Positions 1 to 7,408 of a stretch of 20,736 nucleotides of DNA are shown in pieces (within the stretch, counting starts at the first letter, position 1; the number at the start of each line of letters is the position of its first letter). The stretch comes from Halobacteriovorax sp. (GTDB lineage Bacteria > Bdellovibrionota > Bacteriovoracia > Bacteriovoracales > Bacteriovoracaceae). Position numbers and translations under genes: made by a program. The notes beneath the pieces were generated by a model. It did not search any database and was not told where the DNA came from. It worked only from the letters and a program-made list of their open reading frames with translations. The stretch covers positions 1 through 20,736 of the forward strand of contig NZAF01000127.1 in assembly GCA_002686115.1 (NCBI GenBank), written 5' to 3'.

Positions 1-860
1 ACTGGAAGATCCTTTGGACTTCCTCCAACAAAAACTACTCTTTTAGGGTGAACAACACCTTCAAAAGAGTTAAGCTCAACCCCCCAAGGTCTTCCTTGGT
101 CATACTTGATGTCTTTAATCTTAGCATTTCTAAAGTAGCCGTTATTTTCATTAAAATGTTCTTTTAAAACTGGAATTAATGTTTCTTCATTAATCTTTAA
201 ACAAGGAGAAATTAACGATAAAAAAAGATGAAAGAGCTCAACCTCTTTACACTCACCAGAACTCACACTATGAAAATGAGACCTTAATGCGTAAATCAAC
301 AGATCAATCTTTGCATACTCTTTGACTTTTAAAAGTTTATTAATAGTATTTTTGAAATGATTAAATAAATCGACAATAAAAGAATGAGCATCCTTTAAAA
401 ACAAATCAACCGATATATTTTGAATAGACTGATATTGGTATAGAGACTTGCCCATTTCTTTAAAATATTGGTGACAAATAGTTTCTACTTCGCCGTCAAA
501 TTTTTCAATGTGATTCTTTATAAACTTCTTATCAATGATCTCAGGAAATTTTCGACAGACTTCTCTTATATTATCGACATATGAACGAGAGCCTAAATGA
601 AGCTGAATATTTTCTATATTCAGATAGTAATAATAAGAACTAGTATAAGAAAAGAAAGAATCTATACCAATATTAGAAAACCACTCCTCTATAAAACTAT
701 ATTCAAGCATAGATATATTTGTAAAATGAGGTTCACTACCAACCGAATTAATATCACCTAAAATAAGTACTGTTTTATTTGCACTAATATAGTTTGAAGC
801 TAACAAATATGAGAGATAATTTTCACCAACAACAAGAATATCAATATCTTTATTAAGCAT
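1..860 (-). CDS. FAD-dependent oxidoreductase-like protein (partial, runs off left edge)
   Basis: An uninterrupted reading frame of 286 codons starts at ATG 860 and is cut by the window edge. Residues 5-35 have a beta-strand, glycine turn, helix and second strand (ILVVGENYLSYLLASNY, then TVLILGD), resembling the FAD/NAD-binding Rossmann start of amine-oxidase and phytoene-desaturase (CrtI)-type enzymes, although the usual GxGxxG is degraded to GENYLS. Near residues 235-285 comes a second family-like stretch: an NNGYFRNAKIKDI segment, then GRPWGVEL, then HPKRVVFVGG. It resembles the segment in CrtI-type proteins where a glycine-rich loop precedes a flavin-side strand. The middle, residues 60-230, is rich in aromatic and helical residues and unrecognised. 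The ATG lies inside the last codons of the upstream KdtA-like gene (8-bp overlap), which suggests translational coupling. The reading frame is secure. The family is an inference, and the degraded dinucleotide motif leaves activity open. Confidence 0.6.
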   Translation of the reverse strand, partial: MLNKDIDILVVGENYLSYLLASNYISANKTVLILGDINSVGSEPHFTNISMLEYSFIEEWFSNIGIDSFFSYTSSYYYYLNIENIQLHLGSRSYVDNIREVCRKFPEIIDKKFIKNHIEKFDGEVETICHQYFKEMGKSLYQYQSIQNISVDLFLKDAHSFIVDLFNHFKNTINKLLKVKEYAKIDLLIYALRSHFHSVSSGECKEVELFHLFLSLISPCLKINEETLIPVLKEHFNENNGYFRNAKIKDIKYDQGRPWGVELNSFEGVVHPKRVVFVGGSPKDLP

Positions 861-2232
861 TTTCTATTTTAACCTTTTGATAAATCTTATTAAGCATAGT
901 CCTATTATGTTCTATGAAAGATGAAATATCTAGGTCCACCTTATAATTAATATTAAAATCAATAAGCTCATCTGTACTATTAATTATTTTCATAGGCCAT
1001 TTATGCTCCTTTAAAGTAAGATACTCAGTAGAACGATCAACATTAGGACCAATATATAATGAGACGTTTCCTATGAATGGTTCTAAGACTGAGTGAAGTC
1101 CTTTTCCAAAACCTCCTCCAATATATGCATATGAGAAGTAAGGATATAGCTCACATAAGACTCCTGGATAAAATGAAAGAATAATCCCAGGACTATTAAT
1201 AAATTCTCTCACTGTATTTTCAACTTGAGATAACTCTGCATCCTTTTCGATGACATAGACAGATATATCCGGAAGATGAGAAAGACTATCATTTAAAAGA
1301 CTTATAAAATTATCTCTATTTTCCTCTGATAATAAGTGGGGCGCAATGTAAATAAGATGATTATTAAAAAACTCTGCCTCTTTATCCGAAAAATACTTTA
1401 TAAAAAGTTCTTTTTCATAATCCCAACATTGCGAAAATAAAAATCTATTATTAATAGAAAAAGATGTGAATAGAGGATTTAAAACTTCAAAAAAATCTCT
1501 TTTCTTTTTTTCTGGAGTATTTTGTCTTTTAAAAATCTGAAGTGTTCTAAAATCTACAACCTCATGTACTTGAGCTGAAATATCCAGCTCTTTTAACTCA
1601 TACGCATCGTTCTCAGTAGCAGGGTAAATGTCTGTGAAGAGATTAAGAACCTTGTGTTTCATAAAATTAGAGAAAAAAGAGCTACTTTTTAACGTGCAAG
1701 AATATAGGGTAAAAGACTTCATACTGAGTCCAAGAATTAAAAGAGAAGGAAAAAAGTCATATCTAACCATAAAAAAACTTTTACTTGTCACCCAATCTAT
1801 CAAAGAAAAAGAATACGTAAGAGGTAATCTTAAGGCCCTAATTTGCGATAAATCATACTGTCTTATTAAAGCCGAAACTGAGGCTTCAACACTTGGAGAA
1901 GTGTAAATAAGTTCTACTCTCTCACCTTGATCCAAAAAATAATCTATAAGTGGTCTGATTTGTTCAAACTCCCCTTCACTTGAAAAATGAAAACAGACAC
2001 AAGCTTTTAACTGTGACTTGGAGAAACTTTCACTGTAAGGATCAACAATATTTTTAGATTCAAAAACATTTCTTTTCTTAAAAAATGTAAGCTGAATAAT
2101 TTTTAAAAAAAATATTAATATATTTTGAAAAACAATCAGTAACTTTAAAACAAATGACATTAAAATAATATAAACATATTTATTCACATGGACAATCAAT
2201 GTCTTAGTATAAGTATTGTATTTAAAGGCCAA
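853..2232 (-). CDS. Divergent KdtA/WaaA-like glycosyltransferase
   Basis: This looks like a paralogue of the Kdo transferase KdtA/WaaA, which attaches Kdo sugars to lipid A at the inner membrane. In 459-residue numbering, residues 25-50 form a hydrophobic N-terminal anchor. Residues 81-95 (HFSSEGEFEQIRPLI) match the KdtA segment carrying the catalytic Glu, and residues 372-385 (GGGFGKGLHSVLEP) plus 394-397 (IGPN) match its C-terminal acceptor/donor loop. The motif that is normally ETELWPN appears here as RYDFFPS (157-163), so one acidic residue is lost. The longest frame begins with TTG at 2232 and lacks a good ribosome site. ATG at 2160 would give 435 residues beginning right at the membrane anchor, closer to KdtA length, and may be the true start. 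The frame ends within the start of the following oxidoreductase-like gene. Donor and acceptor are unknown; the canonical KdtA is probably elsewhere in the genome. Confidence 0.72.
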   Translation of the reverse strand: MAFKYNTYTKTLIVHVNKYVYIILMSFVLKLLIVFQNILIFFLKIIQLTFFKKRNVFESKNIVDPYSESFSKSQLKACVCFHFSSEGEFEQIRPLIDYFLDQGERVELIYTSPSVEASVSALIRQYDLSQIRALRLPLTYSFSLIDWVTSKSFFMVRYDFFPSLLILGLSMKSFTLYSCTLKSSSFFSNFMKHKVLNLFTDIYPATENDAYELKELDISAQVHEVVDFRTLQIFKRQNTPEKKKRDFFEVLNPLFTSFSINNRFLFSQCWDYEKELFIKYFSDKEAEFFNNHLIYIAPHLLSEENRDNFISLLNDSLSHLPDISVYVIEKDAELSQVENTVREFINSPGIILSFYPGVLCELYPYFSYAYIGGGFGKGLHSVLEPFIGNVSLYIGPNVDRSTEYLTLKEHKWPMKIINSTDELIDFNINYKVDLDISSFIEHNRTMLNKIYQKVKIENA

Positions 2233-2389
2233 AAAAACTAAATTACTCAGAAAAGCACCTCTTTTGCAACATACATAAAATCAAGAACTTAACCCTTAAT
2301 AAGTTGAAATGTAATCCAACTAAAACCATCTAACTTACTAAACATTGGGAATTTTTTGCCGATAAGACCTATAAGCTTTAGGAGGACTT

Positions 2390-3652
2390 ATGGCCAATTC
2401 ATTGCCTAAAAATGAGAGAAAGAGCATTAACGATTACCTTTTAACTGATGACCAGATCAGCTCTGGAACATATCCTAAAGAAGAAGTCTTTGAAGCAAGA
2501 GTAGAAGAAAAAGTTCTTGGACCTTTTTGGCAAGAAGACTTAAAAGACTTTGTCATTGATGCAGGCCTAGTGGACTCCGACACAGAAATAAGAAACGTTG
2601 ATACTGATAATTGGATGTCAATAAACGAACATCCACTATTTCAAAGAAGAAAACCCTCTTTAGTAAAAGAAAGTGATTTATCAAATCCAGAAAATAGATA
2701 TTTTCTTCTAAAAAATGGTAGAAAACTTGGACCTTTTACTAACGAAGAGCTCAAAAATAAAATTGAAGAATTAGAGATACTCTTTACAGATTATGTCTCA
2801 ATTGATGAGGGACAGAGTTGGGGTAAAATATATGAAATTGAAGGCTTTAATAGAAGAGATCTAAAGCCAAGCAATCTACCACAAATGCCTGATAAAGAGA
2901 CACTAGGAAGTAGTTTAAGTGATGCTAGTCAAGCGATTAACAAATCAAAAGAAACAGATGATTCACTTGTTAGTCTCGCATATATTGGTCACTTGAATGA
3001 AGGTAAAAAGAAGTTTCATATTGAAGAGAAAAAACATAAAGATAAAGACGTCACTAGCAAAAAAACAGAAACAAATAAATCAAAAGTTTTCATAGCTCTC
3101 ACATTTATCATGGCCATTTTTGCTGGCATCTATTTTTTCATTGGTGAGGAAACAAAAGACTTAAAATCTAATATCAATACAGCAAAGAAGAAATTAAATA
3201 AGACAAAAATTAAAACAGCTAAAGAAACAACAAAGAAGGTATTAAGAGCTAAACCAGTTGTAAAAAAAGCAAAACCAGTTAAAAAAGCACCACGACCTTT
3301 AAAAGTTGCTAAGAAAAAGAAAATCGTAACAAGAGGTGCAAAGGACATAAAGAAAGCTGCTTTCTTTAAAAAGAAAAAACTTCAAGATAGACAAGATCTT
3401 AGAGAAGTCGATGTACCACCAGAAGCAATTTTCGATGACAACACCGACCCGGTAGAGCTTGATCCAATTAGACAGAGAATATCAAAGGATATCATTGATC
3501 CTGAACTCGAAGCATACGATGAAGATACTCCACTAGACGAACTAGAAGATATCTCAAGACAAATCGCTCCTCTAGACGAGTTTGAAGATGAATACGACAG
3601 AGAGCCTGCAGCATATGATGAGGGCTATGAAGATGAGTATTATGACGAATAA
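2390..3652 (+). CDS. Double GYF_2-domain single-pass membrane protein with basic and acidic tail
   Basis: This 420-residue protein has two GYF_2 (DUF4339-type) modules near residues 34-85 and 103-155. Each has the pattern of an aromatic/basic strand, GPF, then an E-L helix and a conserved Trp (LGPFWQEDL...NW; LGPFTNEEL...SW). A linker rich in Ser and Lys follows, then one membrane helix at 232-251 (SKVFIALTFIMAIFAGIYFF). After it come a Lys/Ala/Pro-rich segment (about 265-332) and a strongly acidic Asp/Glu/Tyr tail (about 340-420). There is no signal peptide before the GYF domains, so they are probably cytoplasmic, with the charged tail outside. GYF_2 domains are thought to bind proline-rich peptides, but no partner can be read here. 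A strong ribosome site (AGGAGG at 2380-2385) supports the ATG. It lies 107 bp upstream of tmk on the same strand. Function is unknown. Confidence 0.85.
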   Translation: MANSLPKNERKSINDYLLTDDQISSGTYPKEEVFEARVEEKVLGPFWQEDLKDFVIDAGLVDSDTEIRNVDTDNWMSINEHPLFQRRKPSLVKESDLSNPENRYFLLKNGRKLGPFTNEELKNKIEELEILFTDYVSIDEGQSWGKIYEIEGFNRRDLKPSNLPQMPDKETLGSSLSDASQAINKSKETDDSLVSLAYIGHLNEGKKKFHIEEKKHKDKDVTSKKTETNKSKVFIALTFIMAIFAGIYFFIGEETKDLKSNINTAKKKLNKTKIKTAKETTKKVLRAKPVVKKAKPVKKAPRPLKVAKKKKIVTRGAKDIKKAAFFKKKKLQDRQDLREVDVPPEAIFDDNTDPVELDPIRQRISKDIIDPELEAYDEDTPLDELEDISRQIAPLDEFEDEYDREPAAYDEGYEDEYYDE

Positions 3653-3693
3653 CGCAAAGCACCTGTAGCGAAATCCTGAAAAAACCATAGAAA

Positions 3694-3755
3694 GACTCCA
3701 CTCTTTTTGCTAAAATTTTATGAGTTTAAAATCACCAATTATAGCATGCGGAGTC
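3694..3755 (+). promoter_or_regulatory. Possible SD-sequestering inverted repeat before tmk
   Basis: GACTCC at 3694-3699 is the exact complement of GGAGTC at 3750-3755, which contains the GGAG ribosome site of tmk. Pairing across the roughly 50-nt A/T-rich loop would mask the site. Six base pairs over that distance is weak evidence; no other structure is obvious in the 107-bp gap. Confidence 0.25.
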
Positions 3756-3759
3756 ATGG

Positions 3760-4452
3760 ATGAAAGACCTTGAGTCATTAGTAAATCAATTTAGAACACC
3801 TGCTTTCCCCGGTTCATTCTTTTTCAGTTTTGAGGGAATTGAAGGTTCAGGAAAATCAACACAAATAAAATTAATAAAAGAACACCTTGAAAACGAAGGC
3901 TTCAATGTTATCGTCCTTAGAGAACCAGGTGGTACACCATTTGGTGAGAAACTAAGAAAAGCGATCTTAGAATCTGAAAGTGACCTTCATCCCCTAGCAG
4001 AAACACATCTATTCTGTGCGGCAAGGGCCCAATTACTTCAAGAAGTTATTTTGAAAGAGCTATCTGAGCCAAATACTATTGTCATTTGCGACAGATTTAT
4101 CGACTCTACAATTGCCTATCAAGGACATGCTAGAGGTCTTGGCATTGAAAATATTTTAATACAACACGCAACTTTTCCACTTAATCTTGTCCCTCATCGA
4201 ACATTCTACTTAAGAATTGATTTAGAAACATCTCTTGAGAGACAGAGAAAAAGAAATATGCCAAAGGATTATTTTGAATCTAGAGATGATGAATTTCATC
4301 AAAAATTAATCTCTGGATATGATCAATCTGCGGAACTTTTTAAAGAAAGAGTCGAGCTTATCAATGGATCAGCAAATGAAGAGACAGTTTTTGGAGAGCT
4401 AAAAACAAAAATTGATTCAATTGTTAGAGGAAATCAAGAGTACGCTAGCTAA
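3760..4452 (+). CDS. tmk: Thymidylate kinase
   Basis: This enzyme phosphorylates dTMP to dTDP with ATP in the cytoplasm for dTTP supply. The 230-residue protein shows the P-loop at 26-34 (GIEGSGKST), the REPGG substrate loop at 54-58, the DRF-IDST motif at 111-117 followed by AYQG, and an Arg-rich LID region around 161-175. It is slightly longer than the usual 205-215 residues because about 18 residues precede the first strand. GGAG at 3750-3753, six bases before the ATG, fixes this start. An overlapping ATG at 3756 is out of frame and stops after five codons. The stop codon shares one base with the next ATG (TAATG), so translation is probably coupled to the polymerase-subunit gene. Confidence 0.96.
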   Translation: MKDLESLVNQFRTPAFPGSFFFSFEGIEGSGKSTQIKLIKEHLENEGFNVIVLREPGGTPFGEKLRKAILESESDLHPLAETHLFCAARAQLLQEVILKELSEPNTIVICDRFIDSTIAYQGHARGLGIENILIQHATFPLNLVPHRTFYLRIDLETSLERQRKRNMPKDYFESRDDEFHQKLISGYDQSAELFKERVELINGSANEETVFGELKTKIDSIVRGNQEYAS

Positions 4453-5201
4453 TGAGTGACTCATTAAAACATATTTTAACAGAGAAATACCACTCTAGAG
4501 AACTTGCGCACTTCTACATCATTGAATCTAATAAAAGTGATGACCCGTCTCGAGTTATTAGAGAGTGGATAAATAATCTATTAATTAATATTACGGGAAG
4601 TGACCTTAAAATGGGTCATAGTGATATTGAGCATATAAGTACTGAAGAAAATATCTACAAAGTTGACTCTGATGAAGTGATGCGTCTCTTGTCTTTTGTA
4701 AACTATGCACCACTTAAGCTTAATTATAAATTCTTAATTATTCATGATGCTCAAAAGCTCAGTACGATATTTTCAAATAAATTATTAAAACTTTTAGAAG
4801 AGCCACCAAAAGACTGTATCATCATTTTAACAAACCCACATGGCTCCTCTCTCCTTGCAACAATAAGATCAAGGGCCATCAGGCTCTTAGTTGAAGAGAA
4901 TGTAGAAAGAGAGGAATTCACAGAAATAAAGAGTCAAAATGCAAAGCAGTGGTTTCAAAGTCATTATCCAGAGATTGAGCTTAATTCAATATTCTCAGTA
5001 ATAAATAATTTAAAAACGGGAAAGCTGGAACAAAGTTTATTTATAGACGCCTACCAAAAATATTTAATCAACTGCCTAACCAATGGACGACAAGCACAAG
5101 AGCAATTAGAGAAACTGAAATCCTTTGAGAGACAGTCTGAATACAACCAATCAATCAGCTCACGATTCTTACCTCTAGTCGAGAGCCTTTTTAAAACATA
5201 A
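4452..5201 (+). CDS. holB: DNA polymerase III delta-prime-like subunit
   Basis: This is a probable clamp-loader subunit that helps place the beta clamp on DNA. The 249-residue protein carries the hallmark AAA+ Walker B/sensor stretch IIHDAQKL...NKLLKLLEEPP (96-119), then IIILT, and the sensor motif TIRSR at 137-141. The N-terminal part is reduced. HFYIIES stands where the P-loop strand should be, with no GxxGxGK and no zinc-binding Cys cluster. At 249 residues it is shorter than E. coli HolB (334), with a short C-terminal collar domain. Delta-prime is a non-ATPase stator in E. coli, so loss of the P-loop is compatible with the role. Its position between tmk and a ricT homologue supports the holB assignment. 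It starts on the last base of tmk. Confidence 0.78.
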   Translation: MSDSLKHILTEKYHSRELAHFYIIESNKSDDPSRVIREWINNLLINITGSDLKMGHSDIEHISTEENIYKVDSDEVMRLLSFVNYAPLKLNYKFLIIHDAQKLSTIFSNKLLKLLEEPPKDCIIILTNPHGSSLLATIRSRAIRLLVEENVEREEFTEIKSQNAKQWFQSHYPEIELNSIFSVINNLKTGKLEQSLFIDAYQKYLINCLTNGRQAQEQLEKLKSFERQSEYNQSISSRFLPLVESLFKT

Positions 5202-5250
5202 TGCGAAATGTATAGACATCCTGCATAGTAAATGACTTAATAGAATACTT

Positions 5251-6753
5251 ATGGAAAATAATAATCAAGTACAAGATATAACAGAAAATAACACTCAAAA
5301 AGAAAGTAATTTTGATAATCAATCAAATAATCAAAATGATAATGACTCAAGTGATCAAAAAAAATCACGATTTGTTGAAGGTGAAGAAATTGAACTTATT
5401 CGTGTAAGGTTTCCTGGTAATGCAAAAAGTCAGCCCTTTCTTTTAGGAAAGAGAAACTTCATCTACGCTCAGAAAGTTGTTGCCATGAGTGACCGTGGTA
5501 TGAGTATCGGCTATATCAACTCTTTTCCATATAAAGTAAAATTTAAAGAAGAGATGCTTCCTTTAAAAACAATTGCTAAGGTTGCAACAGAAGAAGATAT
5601 AGAAGAACAAAAAAGCTACCATCAAAAAGAAGTTGAAGCGGAAAAACTATGTCTTAGGCTCATTGAAAAGCATGAATTAGATATGAACCTGACACATGTT
5701 GAATTTATTCAGTTTGGAAAAAAAGCAGTTTTTTATTTTACGGCACCTGCACGTGTAGACTTTAGATCGCTCGTTAAAGACCTTGTTGGTGATCTTAAAA
5801 TGAGAATTGAATTAAGACAAATCTCTGTAAGAGACAGGGCAGCGGCCCTAGGTGCAATTGGTGCTTGTGGACTTCAAACTTGCTGTTCATCATTTTTAAG
5901 TAATTATGGAAATGCCTCTATAAAAATGGCAAAGAATCAAAACTTGGCCCTTATACCATCGAAAATTAATGGTGTGTGCGGTCAGATAAAGTGCTGTATG
6001 CGTTACGAAGACGATGTATACACAGATAAAAGAAGCATACTCCCAAGAGAGTATGAATTCATCAAAGCTGCAAATGGCGACATTGGAAAAGTCACAAAAC
6101 TACACCTAATTCTTGAACAATTTGATATGCTCACTGATAAAGGTCAGCTAAGAAGATATGCTATTAATCAATATGATCCAAAAAAATGCAGACCTCCAAA
6201 AGATTGGAAATTTCCTACCGAGTTTAGATCTATTGTATCAGAGACAAATGAAGTTATAGGACTTGCTGAATTACAAGCTGCTCTACAAAAGAAAGCTGAG
6301 GATAAATTTAGAGGTAAGAAAATAGATATCTACCAAAATGATGATGAAGGAGACTATGAAGCAGTAGCTCTAGAAGTCGATGAAGATGATAATGTTATTG
6401 AGGATATTGTTGTAAAAAAACAATACAGAGAAACAAAAGATTCAGAATATACTGATGAAACAAAACCAGGTCATAAAAAATCTAAGGGGCCTAGAAGAAA
6501 TAATAGAAACAGAAATAATAATCGTTCTCGTAATAACAGAAATAATAATGCAAATCGTTCAGATGGACAAAATAATCAGAAACGTCATGCTGATAAGAAA
6601 CCAAACAATCGTCAAGAAAGTAACGATAAAAAAGGCTCTGAAAACAACTCAAAAAATAAGAATAGACCAAAGAAGTGGAATAATAGAAGGAACAAAGGCC
6701 CAAATAATAAGGGTGACTCAGCAAATAATAACTCAACTAAAAAAGATTCATAA
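5251..6753 (+). CDS. ricT: PSP1-domain protein, RicT/YaaT family, with Asn/Arg-rich tail
   Basis: The 500-residue protein has an Asn/Gln/Asp-rich N-terminus (1-38), a PSP1-type core (about 40-320) and a low-complexity Asn/Arg/Lys tail (about 405-500). The core carries the family signature: CGLQTCC at 206-212, then SIKMAKNQNLALIPSKINGVCG and CGQIKCC at 243-249, followed by RYE. In Bacillus, RicT (YaaT) works with RicA and RicF in a complex that binds iron-sulfur clusters and promotes RNA processing through RNase Y; its Cys residues are the likely ligands. Whether RicA and RicF exist here cannot be seen. Linkage to tmk and holB-like genes matches the conserved holB-yaaT neighbourhood. The tail is highly basic and resembles RNA-binding disordered regions, which is an inference. 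The ribosome site is weak, but ATG 5251 is the first start. Confidence 0.9.
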   Translation: MENNNQVQDITENNTQKESNFDNQSNNQNDNDSSDQKKSRFVEGEEIELIRVRFPGNAKSQPFLLGKRNFIYAQKVVAMSDRGMSIGYINSFPYKVKFKEEMLPLKTIAKVATEEDIEEQKSYHQKEVEAEKLCLRLIEKHELDMNLTHVEFIQFGKKAVFYFTAPARVDFRSLVKDLVGDLKMRIELRQISVRDRAAALGAIGACGLQTCCSSFLSNYGNASIKMAKNQNLALIPSKINGVCGQIKCCMRYEDDVYTDKRSILPREYEFIKAANGDIGKVTKLHLILEQFDMLTDKGQLRRYAINQYDPKKCRPPKDWKFPTEFRSIVSETNEVIGLAELQAALQKKAEDKFRGKKIDIYQNDDEGDYEAVALEVDEDDNVIEDIVVKKQYRETKDSEYTDETKPGHKKSKGPRRNNRNRNNNRSRNNRNNNANRSDGQNNQKRHADKKPNNRQESNDKKGSENNSKNKNRPKKWNNRRNKGPNNKGDSANNNSTKKDS

Positions 6754-6798
6754 AACAAAAGTAGATTTACCCTTAACTAAAGATCTCCACTGTTTTAT
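6750..6798. terminator. Possible imperfect hairpin between convergent genes
   Basis: ATAAAACA (6750-6757) pairs with TGTTTTAT (6791-6798), with a partly matching inner stem (AGTAGAT with ATCTCCACT). It spans the 19-bp gap between ricT and the convergent hydrolase gene and enters the end of each. It lacks the GC stem and T-run of a normal terminator. Confidence 0.22.
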
Positions 6799-7408
6799 CT
6801 TCAGCAACGATTCTTTCAATAAAATCTAGACATAGGTGCCTTGGGAAGTCTACTGAGTAATATTCAAAGACATTAAAATATTTGAAGTTATCACAACTCC
6901 TAACTAATTCATCTCTAGGATCATGAACTATAGTTATGTTTAAATCTCTATAGGTGTTAGATTGACACAAGATTTCTACATTTTTTTGTAAATCTATAAC
7001 TTGTTTATAAAGAGAAATTGAACAAAAAGAAAATGCTCTTCTAGAAGGTAAATTTAAACTTGGAGTTTTAATTCTAGGCGATAACTTATTAAAGAGTACT
7101 TCAAGTGGTTTCCACGTCTTTAATGCAGGCGCAAGCAAGAAAGCACGTTTAAATTTAAGTTTTTGAGTATTTAGAAGAAAGACAAGTGAGCCCAGTGAAT
7201 GACAAAAAATATCATCATAAGTGATTTCATTGTAATTATCTAAAAAACATCCGTATTGATTAAGTTTATAATTTAAATATAGGTTTTCGTCTTCTCCATT
7301 ACAAGGGAACTTAACAACATCTATATTGTTCTCAGATAACTTTAAAAAATTATAAAGCTTAAGAGACTGATTTAAACCTGGAATGATAAGACGTCTTTTA
7401 GAAGTCAC
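6773..7408 (-). CDS. Small alpha/beta-hydrolase-like protein
   Basis: This is a 211-residue protein if translation starts at GTG 7408. It has an early hydrophobic strand and oxyanion-type loop (RLIIPGLNQ, 6-14), a nucleophile elbow FCHSLGS (68-74; Ser71), an acidic residue in a late strand (IVHDPRDELV, 160-169; Asp163 or Asp166) and a late His (FPRHLCL; His191). This is the Ser-Asp-His order of alpha/beta-hydrolases. The elbow has Cys where GxSxG proteins have the first Gly, as also seen in RBBP9/YdeN-like small hydrolases. The frame remains open upstream into asnS (ATG at 7558), but that part is antisense-free shadow of asnS coding sequence. AGGA at 7413-7416 lies four bases before the GTG. 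The gene overlaps the asnS stop by 11 bp, suggesting coupling. Substrate unknown. Confidence 0.7.
   Translation of the reverse strand: MTSKRRLIIPGLNQSLKLYNFLKLSENNIDVVKFPCNGEDENLYLNYKLNQYGCFLDNYNEITYDDIFCHSLGSLVFLLNTQKLKFKRAFLLAPALKTWKPLEVLFNKLSPRIKTPSLNLPSRRAFSFCSISLYKQVIDLQKNVEILCQSNTYRDLNITIVHDPRDELVRSCDNFKYFNVFEYYSVDFPRHLCLDFIERIVAEDKTVEIFS

Noticed and set aside
1628..1906. 92-codon frame on the plus strand inside the KdtA-like gene
   Set aside because: The antisense gene has family motifs on both sides of the frame, and this frame has no recognisable domain or good ribosome site.
6454..6750. A-rich near-repeat DNA within the ricT tail, suggesting a tandem repeat or CRISPR-like block
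   Set aside because: There is no unit of constant length or spacer pattern. The sequence is explained by Asn/Arg/Lys codons of the low-complexity tail.
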